A program made the translations under genes and the position numbers. A DNA stretch of 64,000 bases from the NCBI RefSeq assembly GCF_033568475.1, contig NC_133121.1:135750375-135814374 (forward strand). The letters run 5' to 3'. Shown here piece after piece: positions 47,040-60,155 of this stretch; within the stretch, counting starts at the first letter, position 1, and each line of letters starts with the position of its first letter. The stretch comes from Henckelia pumila. Its lineage: Eukaryota; Streptophyta; Magnoliopsida; Lamiales; Gesneriaceae. The notes below the pieces were generated by a model that was given only the letters and a program-made list of their open reading frames with translations, ran no database searches and was not told the DNA's origin.

Positions 47040-49213
47040 ATGCTGTTTGCAATCCAATCCTCGATCCCCTTTTCCTTCGATCGTCGTTCGGCCTCAGATT
47101 CCGTGTTTCACTCCATCTCTTCTTCCTCCGCCGCGTCGCAATTCAATGGAGGCGCCGCACCACATTCTCGCCGCCGCAGCTTGGGCGGTCTGGTGACGAA
47201 CGCGGCTAAAGAGGCCAATAAGCATTCCATTCTCGACGTTGTTTTCGAACCTTTCGAAGAAGTGAAGAAGGAGCTCCTCCTCGTCCCTACTCTTCCTCAA
47301 GCATCTCTTACTCGCCACGAGTACTCTGACTTCTGCGAGGACGCCATTAATGATCATATCAAGTGCGCTCACCATTTTATTATCACTGTTTTTTTCACAT
47401 TGAGTTTATTCTACTACTCTAATTTCCGAGAAATCTGTTTTATTCAATGTAGCAGTGCCGTTACTAATCCTTCCTTTGGGAATCGGTGTTATTTAACTTA
47501 CATTACAGATATTTAGACCTGCTATAGAACTTTTTTTAAATTGTTCTCTCTTGCTGCAGATTGATATACATGTTAAATTCTCGATGGAATTAATTTTGTT
47601 TTCTTTTAAATTGCAGCGTTGAATATAATGTTTCTTACGTGTATCATGCTATGTTTGCCTACTTCGACAGAGATAATGTTGCTCTTAAGGGGCTTGCCAA
47701 GTAATTTTTTCGATGGTTACGACATTTGTGTTTTTTACAAAGGTGTGGAAGGAGACTATATTTCTTTACTTTTACATGAAACTCTAAGTCATCGTCATCA
47801 TCAGGTTTTTCAAGGAATCTAGCATAGAGGAGAGGGAGCATGCGGAAAAGTTGATGGAATATCAGGTTATTTGTGTACATTGTGCTATCGTTTGCTTTTT
47901 AATACTATGGTCAGAGCTGTGTGGATTGTTTTAGATCTCAATTTGTTCTTATGATGTGCAGAATAAGAGAGGTGGACAAGTGCAGTTGAGGTCTGTGATG
48001 ATGCCCATATCTAACTATGATCATCTCGAGAAAGGGGATGCATTGTATGGTAGGTTGTCTACCTAATGGTTGGCTTGATTTTTGCCATTATTCCAGTTTA
48101 TCCAGAACTTCTTATTGATGTATTTATTTTTTATATCAATATCAATTGATTGGGCTTCTCTTCAATCTTGAGTGGAGAAATGATTCCGGTCATGTCCTGC
48201 CTATATTGTTGTTCAGTGGAGATCATGTGTGTATCTTATCAGTTGGACTTTTTTACTCTTGAATGTGGTTCCATTAATAACATACCTACATCACGTCAAG
48301 TGCCTTGAGAAGCTCTGTTTGCCAGACGATTGTTTTTTCTTCCTTTGAATCAAAATATCCCCATCTGTCTTCTCGATTCTAGTATTTATGCCCTTTACAT
48401 GTTCGTTTTGTTGTCCGTCAGCTTCCCGGCTTATATCAATTGAAAAAGGGTAAGGAGACTTGGATCAATTGTTTGTTTACATTCCTGAGGTTAAAACGTT
48501 TCTGGTCCAGATACTACGATGCCTGTGCAACTTTACAATATACACATTTTTTAAATGTGAAATGCAGTTGAATTTTCAGTCAATAATTGGTTTGTGGCAA
48601 CGTGAACCTTTTTTTCCCTTTCATATTGCTGATTTGTTTCACAATTCAAATCCAGCTATGGAGCTGGCCTTGTCCCTGGAAAAGTTAACCAACAAAAAAC
48701 TTCTGAAACTGCACAAGGTTAGATTGCTACATTTACTTCCACATTTTTGGACCCTTTGCATTAAGGGATCACCATTGCTTTTGTGTAATTATTAATAGGT
48801 TGCTGATGAGAACAATGACAGTCAACTGGCTGATTTCCTGGAGAGCGAATTTCTAGCGGAGCAGGTGAAGTATCTTCATTCTCTGATATTTTTTTAGCTA
48901 CTGTAGTGAGACTCTTAACACCAATAGACATTTTTCAACTACTGAATTCCCATTTCAACTTTAGCACTAATTGGGTTGCTGATCAGGTGGAGTCAATCAA
49001 GAAGATATCCGAATATGTGGCTCAGCTGAGGAGGGTTGGCAGTGGCCATGGTACCTTTTCATTCCTTGCTGTTTATTTTCTTTTATGCTTATTTTTCGCG
49101 TGGTACATATGACTTTGCAAACGACATATTTTCTTAAGTCTTACTTAAGGATGTCATTTCTAGGTGTTTGGCACTTTGATCAGATGCTTGTAGCTGATGT
49201 AGTGGGAGCTTGA
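47040..49213 (+). CDS. FER: Plastid ferritin
   Basis: Eight exons, 47040-47362, 47617-47700, 47805-47865, 47962-48049, 48656-48717, 48799-48864, 48987-49050 and 49164-49213, give 265 residues. Seven introns is the plant ferritin pattern. A serine-rich N-terminus is the plastid transit peptide, and [17 protein letters not shown] is the plant-specific extension peptide. The ferroxidase and four-helix residues are visible in [13 protein letters not shown] and [18 protein letters not shown]. The later helices contain [30 protein letters not shown] and [11 protein letters not shown]. Twenty-four such subunits form a shell that oxidises and stores iron in plastids, buffering free iron and oxidative stress. 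Regulation is normally transcriptional in plants, and a G-box/TATA promoter lies just upstream. Confidence 0.96.
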
Positions 49214-50326
49214 GAAAATGCTGCTGTGTGTGTAACTAGCTGTTGGTGCCCCCACATATATGCAATCTTCTCTAAACAATGTTTCATAGTACTTTGTTGT
49301 AGTTAAATCTAGTCAGAGCTATGTTCATGCTTTAAGAATGATCGAGGAAGTTTTGATTCAATAACATAACATGTACAAGAATATGACGACGTTTTTTGTT
49401 TGCAATCAAGTTGCCATTTGATATCATCTTTTATCTGTGACCTATATTTTAAAGTGCTGCTTGAGGAAAAAGATGTCCTCACATGTTTGGGTATTATTAT
49501 TAACATACTACCAATTTACTCATGCTTTTTGTCATATTTCCAGTGTGATTGATTATTTACTGTTAAGTAAAAAGAGTCATGTTCTTTTAGAATTGATGCT
49601 GATTTCTATGCACAATCATGCTCTACAAAATTTAAACAATAATGCTAAGCTTATGATTTATCAATCCAAATATGTAATTTGTTATTTCTAGTGATTGACT
49701 ATGTTCAACACAGCCTTTTCTCAATCAATATCAATACAATATAATATAAAACATATAAATAAATAGACAATACATCGATGCTAGTTATGTTTTGAAACTA
49801 TTGTATTTATTAAACACTAAATACAAAATATATGTAATTAGATGTAGCTTTTTACATTAATATAACGACATTGGGGCAAAATATATTGAAGAATCATCGT
49901 GTCGTGTAATATTATAGTTTATTTGTATCTATTTACAACAATTTACGTGCTGATTTAATTATTTACTAGCACTTCAGCACACATGTATCTCCAGAGTAAA
50001 TATTATTTTTATATATAAAAATTTATATAAATTTTCATGGATATTTAATTATTTAAAAATAATTACTTATCTTATCTCTTTAATAATGACATTAAAATTA
50101 AAATAAATAAAATATCTCCAACAAAAAGATTAAAAGATTTAAAATAAATTTAATTTTGGAAAAAATAAAAAAATATTTACAAATAAATGATACAATAAAA
50201 TAATAATTGTAAGTTTAGGGGGATTCTATAAGATATTGCCTATAAGGTTAATAATTTATTAACAGTTGATGAAGCAAAATAGAAGTTTGATGTACAAAGT
50301 AATTATTCAAAACGGGTGTCGATATT
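49214..50326. other. Ferritin 3' flank and AT-rich spacer
   Basis: The first part should be the ferritin 3' untranslated region. The rest, to 50300, is very AT-rich with no gene seen. Confidence 0.55.
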
Positions 50327-50420
50327 TGGGCCTCAGCTTAAGGCCCAGATGCTACTTTACCATTATATTGGGCCAATAGTTTGCTTCTCATAAAACCCAT
50401 ATTTGTACGTGCTAGGGTTT
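50327..50420 (+). promoter_or_regulatory. Ribosomal-protein-type promoter: site II motifs and telo-box
   Basis: TGGGCC at 50327-50332, GGCCCA at 50342-50347, TGGGCC at 50369-50374 and TAGGGTTT (telo-box, reverse orientation) at 50413-50420, all within 215 bp of the start codon. Site II plus telo-box is the known promoter code of plant ribosomal protein genes, bound by TCP and Pur-alpha-type factors. Confidence 0.8.
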
Positions 50421-50541
50421 TTAAGTCTGCATTTGGCTTTTTAGCGCTAGAGTGCAGTTTCTCCACAGAAGCAAGACGGCGGAAAATACAGCACCACCGT
50501 AGTCAGAGGCTGCTGTCCTTTTCGAGTCCTGTATAAACAAC

Positions 50542-53036
50542 ATGGTTTGTTATTCTTCAAATTATGCTCGGATTCTGCACTTCCTTTATAGAATTTAACC
50601 ATCTATTTCCATGATTTTATTCCAGATATAAATTGATTGCATTGATGTTGCTTACGTCCGATTTTATCGATTTGCTTTGTCTACCTGAAGCTCCTATTAA
50701 TCTTTTTCCCAGATGTATATCGCATTTTCTACATGGCATAACGGGATTCAATTTGTGTTTTTTTTTTTACTTGCTTGCCTGATCTCAGTTTGGCCTAGTT
50801 AAATTTGAGATTTGGTCGAAAAAATGGATGAGTTTGGACAAAGAATCATTTGGCATGAAAAGTACTGTATAAGTCGCGTCATTTTAAATTTTTTTTGTTC
50901 AGTAGAAGCTGTTTTAAGACTGGTTTCGATGCGTTGCATAATCTGCACTTGATCAAATTTTCGAAGTATTTCTGTATTTTTAGCTTTAACATCCACAAAA
51001 TATGTGGGGAACTTAGGCAATGTTTGGTAATGTTTGTTAAAATCTGTTTATGTTCTCCCAAAACAGAAACAAACATATACAATGTCCTAAAAAATAATTT
51101 TAAAATATTTACATCCCTTATATACCATTAAAATTAAATTAAAATTAATTAATTAATTAAATGAAAATAGTTAAATGTTTGCCATATGAATTCACTAAGC
51201 CAGCAAAAATTTAAATTAAATGACATATACCTTTTAAAAAAAGTAAAATCAAATGTACATTATAGTTTCCAATCAGGGGCTCTGAAACAAGTTTTCAATC
51301 ACTAGAAAATAGAACTGTAGTTTCAAGTATGCACACTTTTTGACAAGTTTTTGGAGTGAAAAATTGTTAATTGCTTTTACCTCTGTAAGAAAAGATATTC
51401 AGATACTTTGAGGAGTTATTTGAGAAGTGAGCCCCTTGGTGTTAACGAGTGTTCTATGCACAATTCTGGGACTGTCCAGCCCCTAACGTTGATGCTGAGA
51501 AAAATATGTACAGATCTGTCCTCCGTCAGGGTTATCTATCAAACGCATTTGGTGTTGCCTGGACATGTTACTTTCCAGATGCTTAATGATGGGATGTGCT
51601 TAACGATACACGTTCAATTGTTTTTCATCAATTAAAATTTCTGTTATGTGCTCTTATATAATTTTCTCTGGTAGAGTAGGATATCTGTAATAATTATCAC
51701 ATGAATGCAGTTGATTCAAGATCTGGAATTTTATTGTGATTGCAGGCCAGGGGATTGAAGAAACATTTGAAGAGGCTCAATGCCCCCAAGCATTGGATGC
51801 TTGACAAGCTTGGCGGAGGATTCGTAAGTAAAGCACTATAGTCTTTGGTTGAACTAATAATGTCACTACCTGGTTTACTCACCTCCTATTATATTCTGTG
51901 TCAGGCACCCAAGCCATCTTCTGGTCCTCATAAATCAAGGGAGTGCTTGCCTTTGATCCTTATTTTGCGTAACAGGTTGAAGTATGCTCTGACTTATCGT
52001 GAGGTGATTTCTATTCTGATGCAACGCCATATCTTGGTTGATGGGAAGGTCAGGACTGATAAGACTTACCCATCTGGCTTCATGGGTATGCGCACAACCT
52101 TTAATGACTTCCAAGTTAAATTTATTTTTTTAACATCCAAGCTAGAAACAATATTTCATAGTCATGGTAATTTTAATCTGCATTTGCTATTAATTACAGA
52201 TGTTGTCTCAATTCCTAAGACAAATGAGAACTTCCGTCTGCTTTATGACACCAAAGGCAGATTTCGTCTCCATTCAATAAGGGATGAAGAAGCAAAGGTT
52301 GGTTGCGTATATTTAATTAGACTTCAGGCATATCTTTTAGGCGGTGCAGGTGTGAGCAAAATCACTACTTTCTATAGCTTTGATTTTTGGTCGAATTTTA
52401 TTTTTGGGCAACACAATTTCAAAATGCTTTGGTTGCTCTTATTAGAGATATCATTTGTTTGCGTCATCATTAAGCTGCATCTATTCTAAGATAGCCAACT
52501 TTTTGTTTCTAGCAATCTGGTTTGGCTTCTTGCATGATTAGTATTATTGTGAGATATTTTCTCAAGGCTTCACATAGTGATGAACACACGTCTTCTGGCA
52601 GTTTAAACTTTGCAAGGTGCGGTCTGTACAATTTGGAACGAAGGGTATCCCATACCTCAACACCTATGATGGGAGAACCATCCGATACCCTGATCCCCTC
52701 ATCAAAGCCAATGACACAATCAAATTGGATTTGGAGACCAACAAGATTACCGACTTCATCAAATTTGATGTTGGGAATGTTGTGATGGTGACGGGTGGAA
52801 GAAACAGGGGGCGTGTTGGAGTGATCAAGAACAGAGAAAAGCATAAGGGTAGCTTTGAGACCATTCACGTTCAGGATGTACTCGGTCATGAGTTCGCCAC
52901 TCGGTTGGGAAATGTTTACACAATCGGTAAAGGTGCTAAACCATGGGTATCTCTACCCAAGGGGAAAGGTATAAAATTATCCATCATTGAAGAGGCACGG
53001 AAAAGGATTGCTGCCCAGTCAGCTGCTACTGCTTGA
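50542..53036 (+). CDS. RPS4: 40S ribosomal protein eS4 (RPS4)
   Basis: Five coding exons, 50542-50544, 51746-51823, 51905-52085, 52200-52297 and 52602-53036, give 264 residues, close to the plant norm of about 262. The first exon codes only for the initiator ATG and is followed by a 1.2-kb intron. The protein starts [20 protein letters not shown]. It has the S4-like RNA-binding part ([18 protein letters not shown]), the eS4 central domain ([17 protein letters not shown]), a KOW-like segment ([15 protein letters not shown]) and the conserved C-terminus ([19 protein letters not shown]). It is a structural protein of the cytosolic small ribosomal subunit near the mRNA entry. Plants keep several copies of this gene. 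No defect is seen. Confidence 0.96.
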
Positions 53037-54777
53037 TGTTTCATATCAAGGAATGATGTAGATTGGGTAAGTTTTGCTTTTGTTTCATTTTCTAGCAATG
53101 GACTACCATGAGCAATAGACTTCCTTGAGACAGCGGTTTTATCACCAGTATCAGTTCGTGTTTTTCTTTTTTTTTTTTGTCGTTTGAGAAACATATCTAT
53201 CATGAATGCCAACCTTTCGGGTTATTGGATCAGACATCGCATAATTGTTTCAAATAATTTTATTTGGATAATTTACGTTTTGAAGTAATTTGACCAATTT
53301 AGCGCAATTCTTATTGCAGTGTTGATTTTAAGTTTTGAGCAGATTCTCATTTGAACCTTGTATTTCATATTTATGTTATAGCGACACTTGGTATAGTATG
53401 CACGTCTGTTAACAACTTAACGTAATTTTTTTTTTTTTGGTGTGATAAATTTGTATACAAAGTTTTACTTTGTTGGAATTATATTTATTTCACTGAGGTT
53501 TACACTTTAAAATTAAAAATTGTCCGTAGACTAGGTATTTTAAAGATGTACCATAGTTGTTAGAGAATATTTGTTTGCGGGAGTTCTTAGTTTCAAAAAT
53601 TATTAAAATATGTTTGGATAAAATAAGATAAACGAAATTCAAGGATACATAATTTTTTTTTTTTGAGAGTACATAAATATATATTGATGTAAAGCGATGT
53701 ATGCAACAGTTTCAACGTTTACAGAAAACCTAGCCTCGATTTGTCTTGTTTCGGTATTTGTCGTGGTATCTGCTAAATGATCAAAAATATAGTTTAGTAC
53801 TTTAGTTATATAGTTTAGTTTGCATAATATCTTGAATCCAACATGTGGATATGTCCATGAATAAAATATAAATATTTTATATGATTATATATATATATAT
53901 ATTCCTGTTACATGATTTGGATTTTTGTATGGTGCGGTGTTTGCAAATTTGGTAATTTATCAATAAATAAATATATAAAATCAGAAACTTAAATTTGGTC
54001 AAACATTTTTTTAAAATTTTTAATTATTTTTTCAAAATTTAACATTCAGAGTTCAGACATATAGAAAATATAAAGACTAAACAAATGATATAAATTGAGA
54101 AGGTTATAATGGTCAAATAAAGATCATATAGTTAAATAATTTCAACTTATTTGAATATGTATAAATAAAACGTTCAATTTTATACTTTTTACTTCAAATA
54201 TAAATTATTGACGTCTCAATTAATATAATATTTGAAGACTAATACCACTCGGAGAAATTTTATGATCTTCGAGATGTATTACAACTGATGGATTATAGCT
54301 ATTCATTTGATACATTTTGTGGTATATAATTTTGTGTTAACATATATCTTAATCTTTGTGCATAAATTCTTATATCATAAAAAAAATCAATATAAAAATT
54401 ATATTTATGAACGTATTACTTTACATTAAATACAAAATCTTATAATATTTATATTTAATTTAACAACAAAATATATGTGTTCAATGTTAGGCATGCGTTT
54501 TAACATTATTACATATTATATTTGGATTTCCTCAAAAAAAATATATTATATTTGGATTGTATATACGTGGGCTTCCTGCCTATTTTAGAAGCAACGACGA
54601 ACGTTTGGTTTTAAAAGTTAGACCAAAAAAGTAATTTTTTAAGTGTTTTTTATTTAACAAAATGTTTGATTGACAAAAAAAAATGTTTAAATAAACATTT
54701 TTTAAAATCAAAATTATAACTTTTACAAAAGCCAAAGATTATAACTTAAATTTTTTTTTTCATTTTTTAAAAATGTA
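53037..54777. other. eS4 3' flank and AT-rich spacer
   Basis: The 3' untranslated region of eS4 is followed by about 1.5 kb of AT-rich DNA. Near 54597-54745 there is a degraded stretch like the MITE at 31021-31222 (AACGTTTGG, AAGTGTTTTTTATTTAAC, ACAAAAGCCAAAG). Otherwise nothing is recognised. Confidence 0.5.
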
Positions 54778-55092
54778 ATGTCTGCCAAATCCGCGAAACC
54801 AAGCACGCGACTTCTCGAAGAAAGCAGTAGTATTTCTCGTCTTCGCACTCAATCTCAGATTCCTCCCCCGCAAATTGTCATCGGTAAAGTCATTCTATAC
54901 TTCATCTCCTATCTTTCGAATAATTGTCCTGTAAATGAAATGAAATCATTCGGTATAATCATACTTTGCACGGTTTTTGGTGTGGTTACATGTGCTTTTA
55001 TTTGTTATAAGCTTTATGTAGATTTCAGTAGTCTTTATAATCCTCAATTTCACGATTTTTTCACATATTCTGCTCTGATTGTGGTGTTTTGG
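54778..55092 (+). other. In-frame open stretch upstream of E1, two hydrophobic segments
   Basis: From an ATG at 54778 the frame runs without a stop into the E1 coding sequence. It would add 105 residues, including two hydrophobic segments (around [19 protein letters not shown] and [14 protein letters not shown]). E1 enzymes lack such an extension. A GGTAAAG at about 54882 is a good donor site, and ATCAG at about 55102 or TTTCAG at about 55029 are possible acceptors. The likeliest reading is 5' untranslated exon plus intron that happens to be open. Confidence 0.45.
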
Positions 55093-58000
55093 ATGGGAAT
55101 CAGACGGTTTTTGAACGGCTTGTTACATTTCAAGCTTCCTAGTAAGAGACCAGGGGTAGGCGACGAAGTTGAAGGAAGAGTTATCGATAAGCATCGAATC
55201 GGTTGCTCTTCTGATCATCCGAACGTTTCGCATACAAAAAGCCGCGGAATCTGTTGCCTAAGTAGAGGGGACGGTGATAGCTGCTGCGGTCATAGAATTA
55301 CGGAGATGGCTTTTGGTGATGGAACTCCTGGAGATATCGACGAGGTTCTCCATAGCAGGCAATTAGCAGTCTATGGGCGAGATACCATGCGGCGGCTTTT
55401 TGCATCTAATGTTCTTGTCTCTGGAATACAAGGTCTTGGAGTCGAGATTGGTATGGACTTCTCTGCTTTTGGATACTCCTACTTGTTATGAATTTATCAT
55501 CTTTGTTAGTGTTTTGATGATATAAAATTACGCATGCCGGCATATCTTATTATTTCAAATTGTTGAGTATTTATAAGCTCAGTAGATATTAGTGGCCAAT
55601 TGTTTCATTTATATTGCAATTGGCAACATTATGAAATAGTCTCAATCGTTTCCAATGTAGTTCTAGAAAATATAAAACCATTCTGCACATTTTCCAGTCT
55701 TGTATTCAGAGCCATTCTCACATTCCACACTGATATATAGTCTGTTACAGTGTTACCAAATGCAGCCTCACGTCGTGTTATCATCAGACATTAGAACAAG
55801 GCTGTTCCATCCACGATGAGGCTGATATGGCAAACAATACTTCTGATTCTGATTTGGTCTCCGTCGGACTTTTAGATTGAATTTGAAAAAATAATAGCAA
55901 TTTTTGTTTTTTGTTTTTGTCCCGAACCCGTTTCTTATGCCAAGTGAAACATTTCTACGAATTTAATTTAATGTTTATTCTATGTAATCTAACTTTTCAT
56001 AAAATTTCAAAAATAGTATACTTTGATCAAATATATATTATATTTCGATGTTTTAAAATACATATTTCAAATTATCTACCAAAACCATCTCTCAAGACAT
56101 TTCCCCGGGGCACAAAAATTAAAACCGAACACCACGGATGTAATTGTATTGAACTTATCTTTTCCAAATTTTCATTTCTGTGTTTTATGTTCTCTTTACT
56201 ATGTGAAGAGATAACTTAATTTTTAAGTTGGATTTCCTTTCTCCCATTGGGAATGATATTTACCATTCATATATTGCAGTTATTTTGCTTTTCTTGGTGC
56301 TTAATTGCAAGCCTGCGGTTCAAAGCTTCAACCAGTGATTCTCAGTTTTTTAGTTATAATGTTTATAATATTAGAAAACGCTTACTGAATTAATAGGCAT
56401 GAGGACGAGCAATTCATACCTCTATTTTTTCAACCTTGCAGCTAAGAACCTTATCCTTGCTGGCGTCAAGTCTGTGACATTGCATGACGAAGGGACCGTG
56501 GAATTGTGGGATATGTCCAGCAACTTTATCTTCTCAGAAGAAGATTTGGGTAAGAATAGGGCTCTGGCTTCTGTTCAGAAGTTACAAGAGCTCAATAATG
56601 CTGTGGCCGTCTCAACTTTGACTACGAAATTGGCTAAAGATCAACTTTCTAATTTTCAGGTAATTTTCCTTATTATTAAAGTTGTATGTATAGGATAGAA
56701 GTTACTTTTGGCTTTGTGATTAACTCCTTGAATGCTTGATAGTTTACTGCACACATTCAATCATTGGGTACATAGTGGCTCATATTATGATTTTGTGGCT
56801 TTCAGCTCATTGGAATTTGATCTGTTGATCCTGTGTTTTTTGGACGGGCGTATGTAATATGATTTCGAAATCATGACTAATTTGAATATATGCGAAGAAT
56901 GCAGGCTGTGGTTTTTACAAACATCAGTTTAAAAAGTGCGATTGAATTTAATGAATACTGCCACAATCATCAGCCTCCAATCGCTTTCATTAAGACAGAA
57001 GTGAGGGGCCTTTTTGGTAGCGTGTTCTGTGATTTTGGATCTGAGTTCACCGTCTTTGATGTCGATGGTGAAGTACCTCATACAGCAATTATTGCATCTA
57101 TCAGTAATGACAACCCTGCTCTTGTGTTTTGTGTGGATGATGAAAGGCTTGAATTTGAAGATGGAGATCTGGTTGTGTTTTCAGAAATTCGGGGAATGAC
57201 AGAACTCAATGATGGAAAGCCAAGAAAGATTAAAACTACAAATCCATATTCTTTCACCCTTGATGAAGATACGACGAACTTTAATACTTATGAGAGAGGT
57301 GGGATTGTAACTCAGGTAAAGCAGCCCGAAGTGTTGAACTTCAAGACGCTGAGGGAAGCTATCAAAGATCCTGGTGATTACCTTTTGTGTGATTTCTCTA
57401 AGTTCGACCGACCACCTCTCTTGCATTTGGCATTTCAATCACTGGATAAGTTTGTATCTGAATTTGGACGGTTTCCTATTGCTGGCTGTGAAGAGGATGC
57501 CCTGAAGTTTATAGCTCTGACCAGCGACTTAAATGAAAACTTAGGTGATGCAAAACTGAAAGATATAAATCCGAATCTTTTAAGACACTTTGCCTTTGGT
57601 GCCCGAGCTGTACTGAATCCAATGGCTGCCATGTTTGGTGGCATTGTTGGGCAAGAAATCATGAAGGCGTGCTCTGGGAAGTTTCATCCGATCTTTCAGG
57701 TGCGATGTTTTGCATGCTAAGATTTTTACCCCACTTCAATTGATCTTTTTTGTCTTCCTCTAAGGTTAGTGGTGGCTGTTTAAAAATGTCAGGGATTCTG
57801 TATGCCTACTCGAATGTCTTTGTTAGTTTCGGGATCGAGTTGAGTGGTTAAAAGCAACTAGTTTACCAGCTAAACTATCTTTTTTGTGTTTGTGCAGTTC
57901 TTCTACTTTGACTCTGTGGAATCACTGCCTAGTGGAACATTAGATCCCAGAGATTTCAGACCATTAAATAGTCGATATGATGCCCAGATATCTGTTTTTG

Positions 58001-60155
58001 GGTCTAAGCTTCAAAAGAAGCTTGAAGACGCAAAAATTTTTGTTGTTGGATCTGGCGCTTTGGGCTGCGAGTTTCTTAAGAATTTAGCACTAATGGGAGT
58101 TTCATGCGGAGAACTTGGAAAATTGACTGTTACCGATGATGATGTAATAGAGAAGAGTAATCTCAGCAGACAGTTCCTCTTTCGAGATTCGAACATTGGG
58201 TCTGCCAAATCTACTACTGCTTCTGCTGCTGCTTCATCAATTAACCCTCTTCTCCGGATAGAAGCTTTGCAGAATCGTGTAGGTCCTGAGACGGAAAATG
58301 TTTTTGATGATAACTTCTGGGAAAATCTGAATGTTGTGATCAATGCCCTTGACAATGTAAGTGCAAGACTTTATGTTGACCAGAGATGCTTGTATTTCCA
58401 AAAACCACTTCTCGAGTCTGGAACATTAGGCCCTAAATGCAACACACAAATGGTTATCCCTCATCTGACAGAAAATTACGGCGCTTCCCAAGATCCGCCG
58501 GAGAAGCAAGCACCTATGTGTACTCTGCACTCCTTTCCACACAACATCGATCATTGCTTGACATGGGCAAGATCAGAATTTGAAGGGTTGCTTGAAAAAA
58601 CACCAGCTGAAGTAAATGCCTATCTCTCTAACCCTGGTGAATATACATCTGCACTGAGAAATACTGGTGATGCTCAAGCGAGAGACAATTTGGAACATAT
58701 AATAGAGTGTCTTGACCGGGAAAGATGTGAATCATTCCAAGATTGCATTAAATGGGCTCGTCTAAAGTAAGTCTTTATATTATTTTGGATTAAGCCTGCG
58801 TATTTCTTGAAGAATCTTTCATTCAACGCATTTCAACATGCCGTTACTCACGTACAGGTTCGAAGATTATTTTGCAAGCCGAGTTAAGCAGTTGACTTTC
58901 ACCTTCCCTGAAGATGCTGTGACCAGTTCTGGTGCCCCTTTCTGGTCAGCCCCTAAGAGGTTTCCTCATCCCCTGCAGTTCTCTACAGCTGATACCAGCC
59001 ATCTTCATTTTATTATGGCAGCATCTATATTACGAGCTGAGATATTTGGTATCGCTATACCTGAATGGGCGAAGCATCCTAAGAAATTGGCTGAGGCTGT
59101 TGATAAAGTCACTGTTCCTGATTTTCTACCCAAAGAAGGTGTGAACATTGTCACTGATGAGAAGGCTACCAGTTTCTCTCATGCTTCAGTCGATGACGCA
59201 GAAATTATTGATGAATTAATTGTGAAGCTGGAGCAATGTCGGAAGAATTTGCCATCAAGTTTCAGGTTGAAACCTATTCAGTTTGAGAAGGTTTGTCTCT
59301 GGTCCAAATTGAATTTATTTAGAATACATACATCAAATCCATTGAATAAATTCTCTCTCATCAATCTAAAAACAACCTAGGATGCTGTGGTAACCTGTTC
59401 ATAATCTAGCACCATCCAGGATCTGAGATCTAACTTGAACACCTGGGGCTCTTCAAAGTACAACATTTCTGCATGCGATGACGTGTTATTTTTTGTAATA
59501 TATTTATTTTTTTCTCGACTTTGCCACAAACTTGCAGGATGACGATTCAAATCATCACATGGACCTAGTAGCTGCGCTTGCCAACATGAGGGCAAGAAAT
59601 TACACTATTCCTGAAGTCGACAAGCTAAAAGCTAAATTCATTGCTGGAAGGATTATTCCTGCAATTGCAACGACCACAGCATTGGCCACTGGCTTGGTTT
59701 GCCTCGAGCTCTACAAAGTCATTGATGGATCACACAACTTAGAAGACTTTCGCAACACGTTTGCTAACCTGGCTCTGCCCTTGTTCTCCATGGCCGAACC
59801 GGTGCCTCCAAAATCTGTCAAACACCGAAACCTTAGCTGGACCATATGGGATAGATGGATCATAAGAAATAATCCTACTTTGAGGGAGTTACTCCAATGG
59901 CTTTCTGATAAGGGATTGAACGCATATAGTGTTTCATTTGGAAACTGTCTGTTGTATAACAGCATGTTCCCCCGGCATAAAGAGCGAATGGACAAGAAGA
60001 TAGCTGACCTAGTAAGGGACGTGGCAAAGGCAGAGCTGCCACCATATCGAAAACACTTGGATGTGGTGGTTGCCTGCGAGGATGATGAAGAAAACGATGT
60101 CGATGTTCCTACTATATCCATTTACTTCGACCAAATAACCGCATCAAACTTGTGA
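55093..60155 (+). CDS. UBA1: Ubiquitin-activating enzyme E1 (UBA1-like)
   Basis: Six coding exons: 55093-55450, 56442-56659, 56905-57699, 57898-58766, 58858-59290 and 59538-60155. They give about 1096 residues from the ATG at 55093, matching the plant E1 length. The order is a variable acidic N-terminus, the inactive adenylation half ([20 protein letters not shown]), the first catalytic half-domain, the active adenylation domain with nucleotide loop [19 protein letters not shown], the catalytic cysteine domain with [16 protein letters not shown] (Cys about 665), and the C-terminal ubiquitin-fold domain ([10 protein letters not shown]) that binds E2. It uses ATP to adenylate ubiquitin, makes the E1 thioester and passes it to E2s in cytosol and nucleus. 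The usual MLPRKR start reads KLPSKRP, so the start is unclear. Met at 55093 or 55306 are the candidates. Confidence 0.95.

Noticed and set aside
54597-54745. Second full copy of the CCAAACGGG MITE
   Set aside because: Only loosely similar words remain and the ends are missing, so it is mentioned only as a degraded relative.
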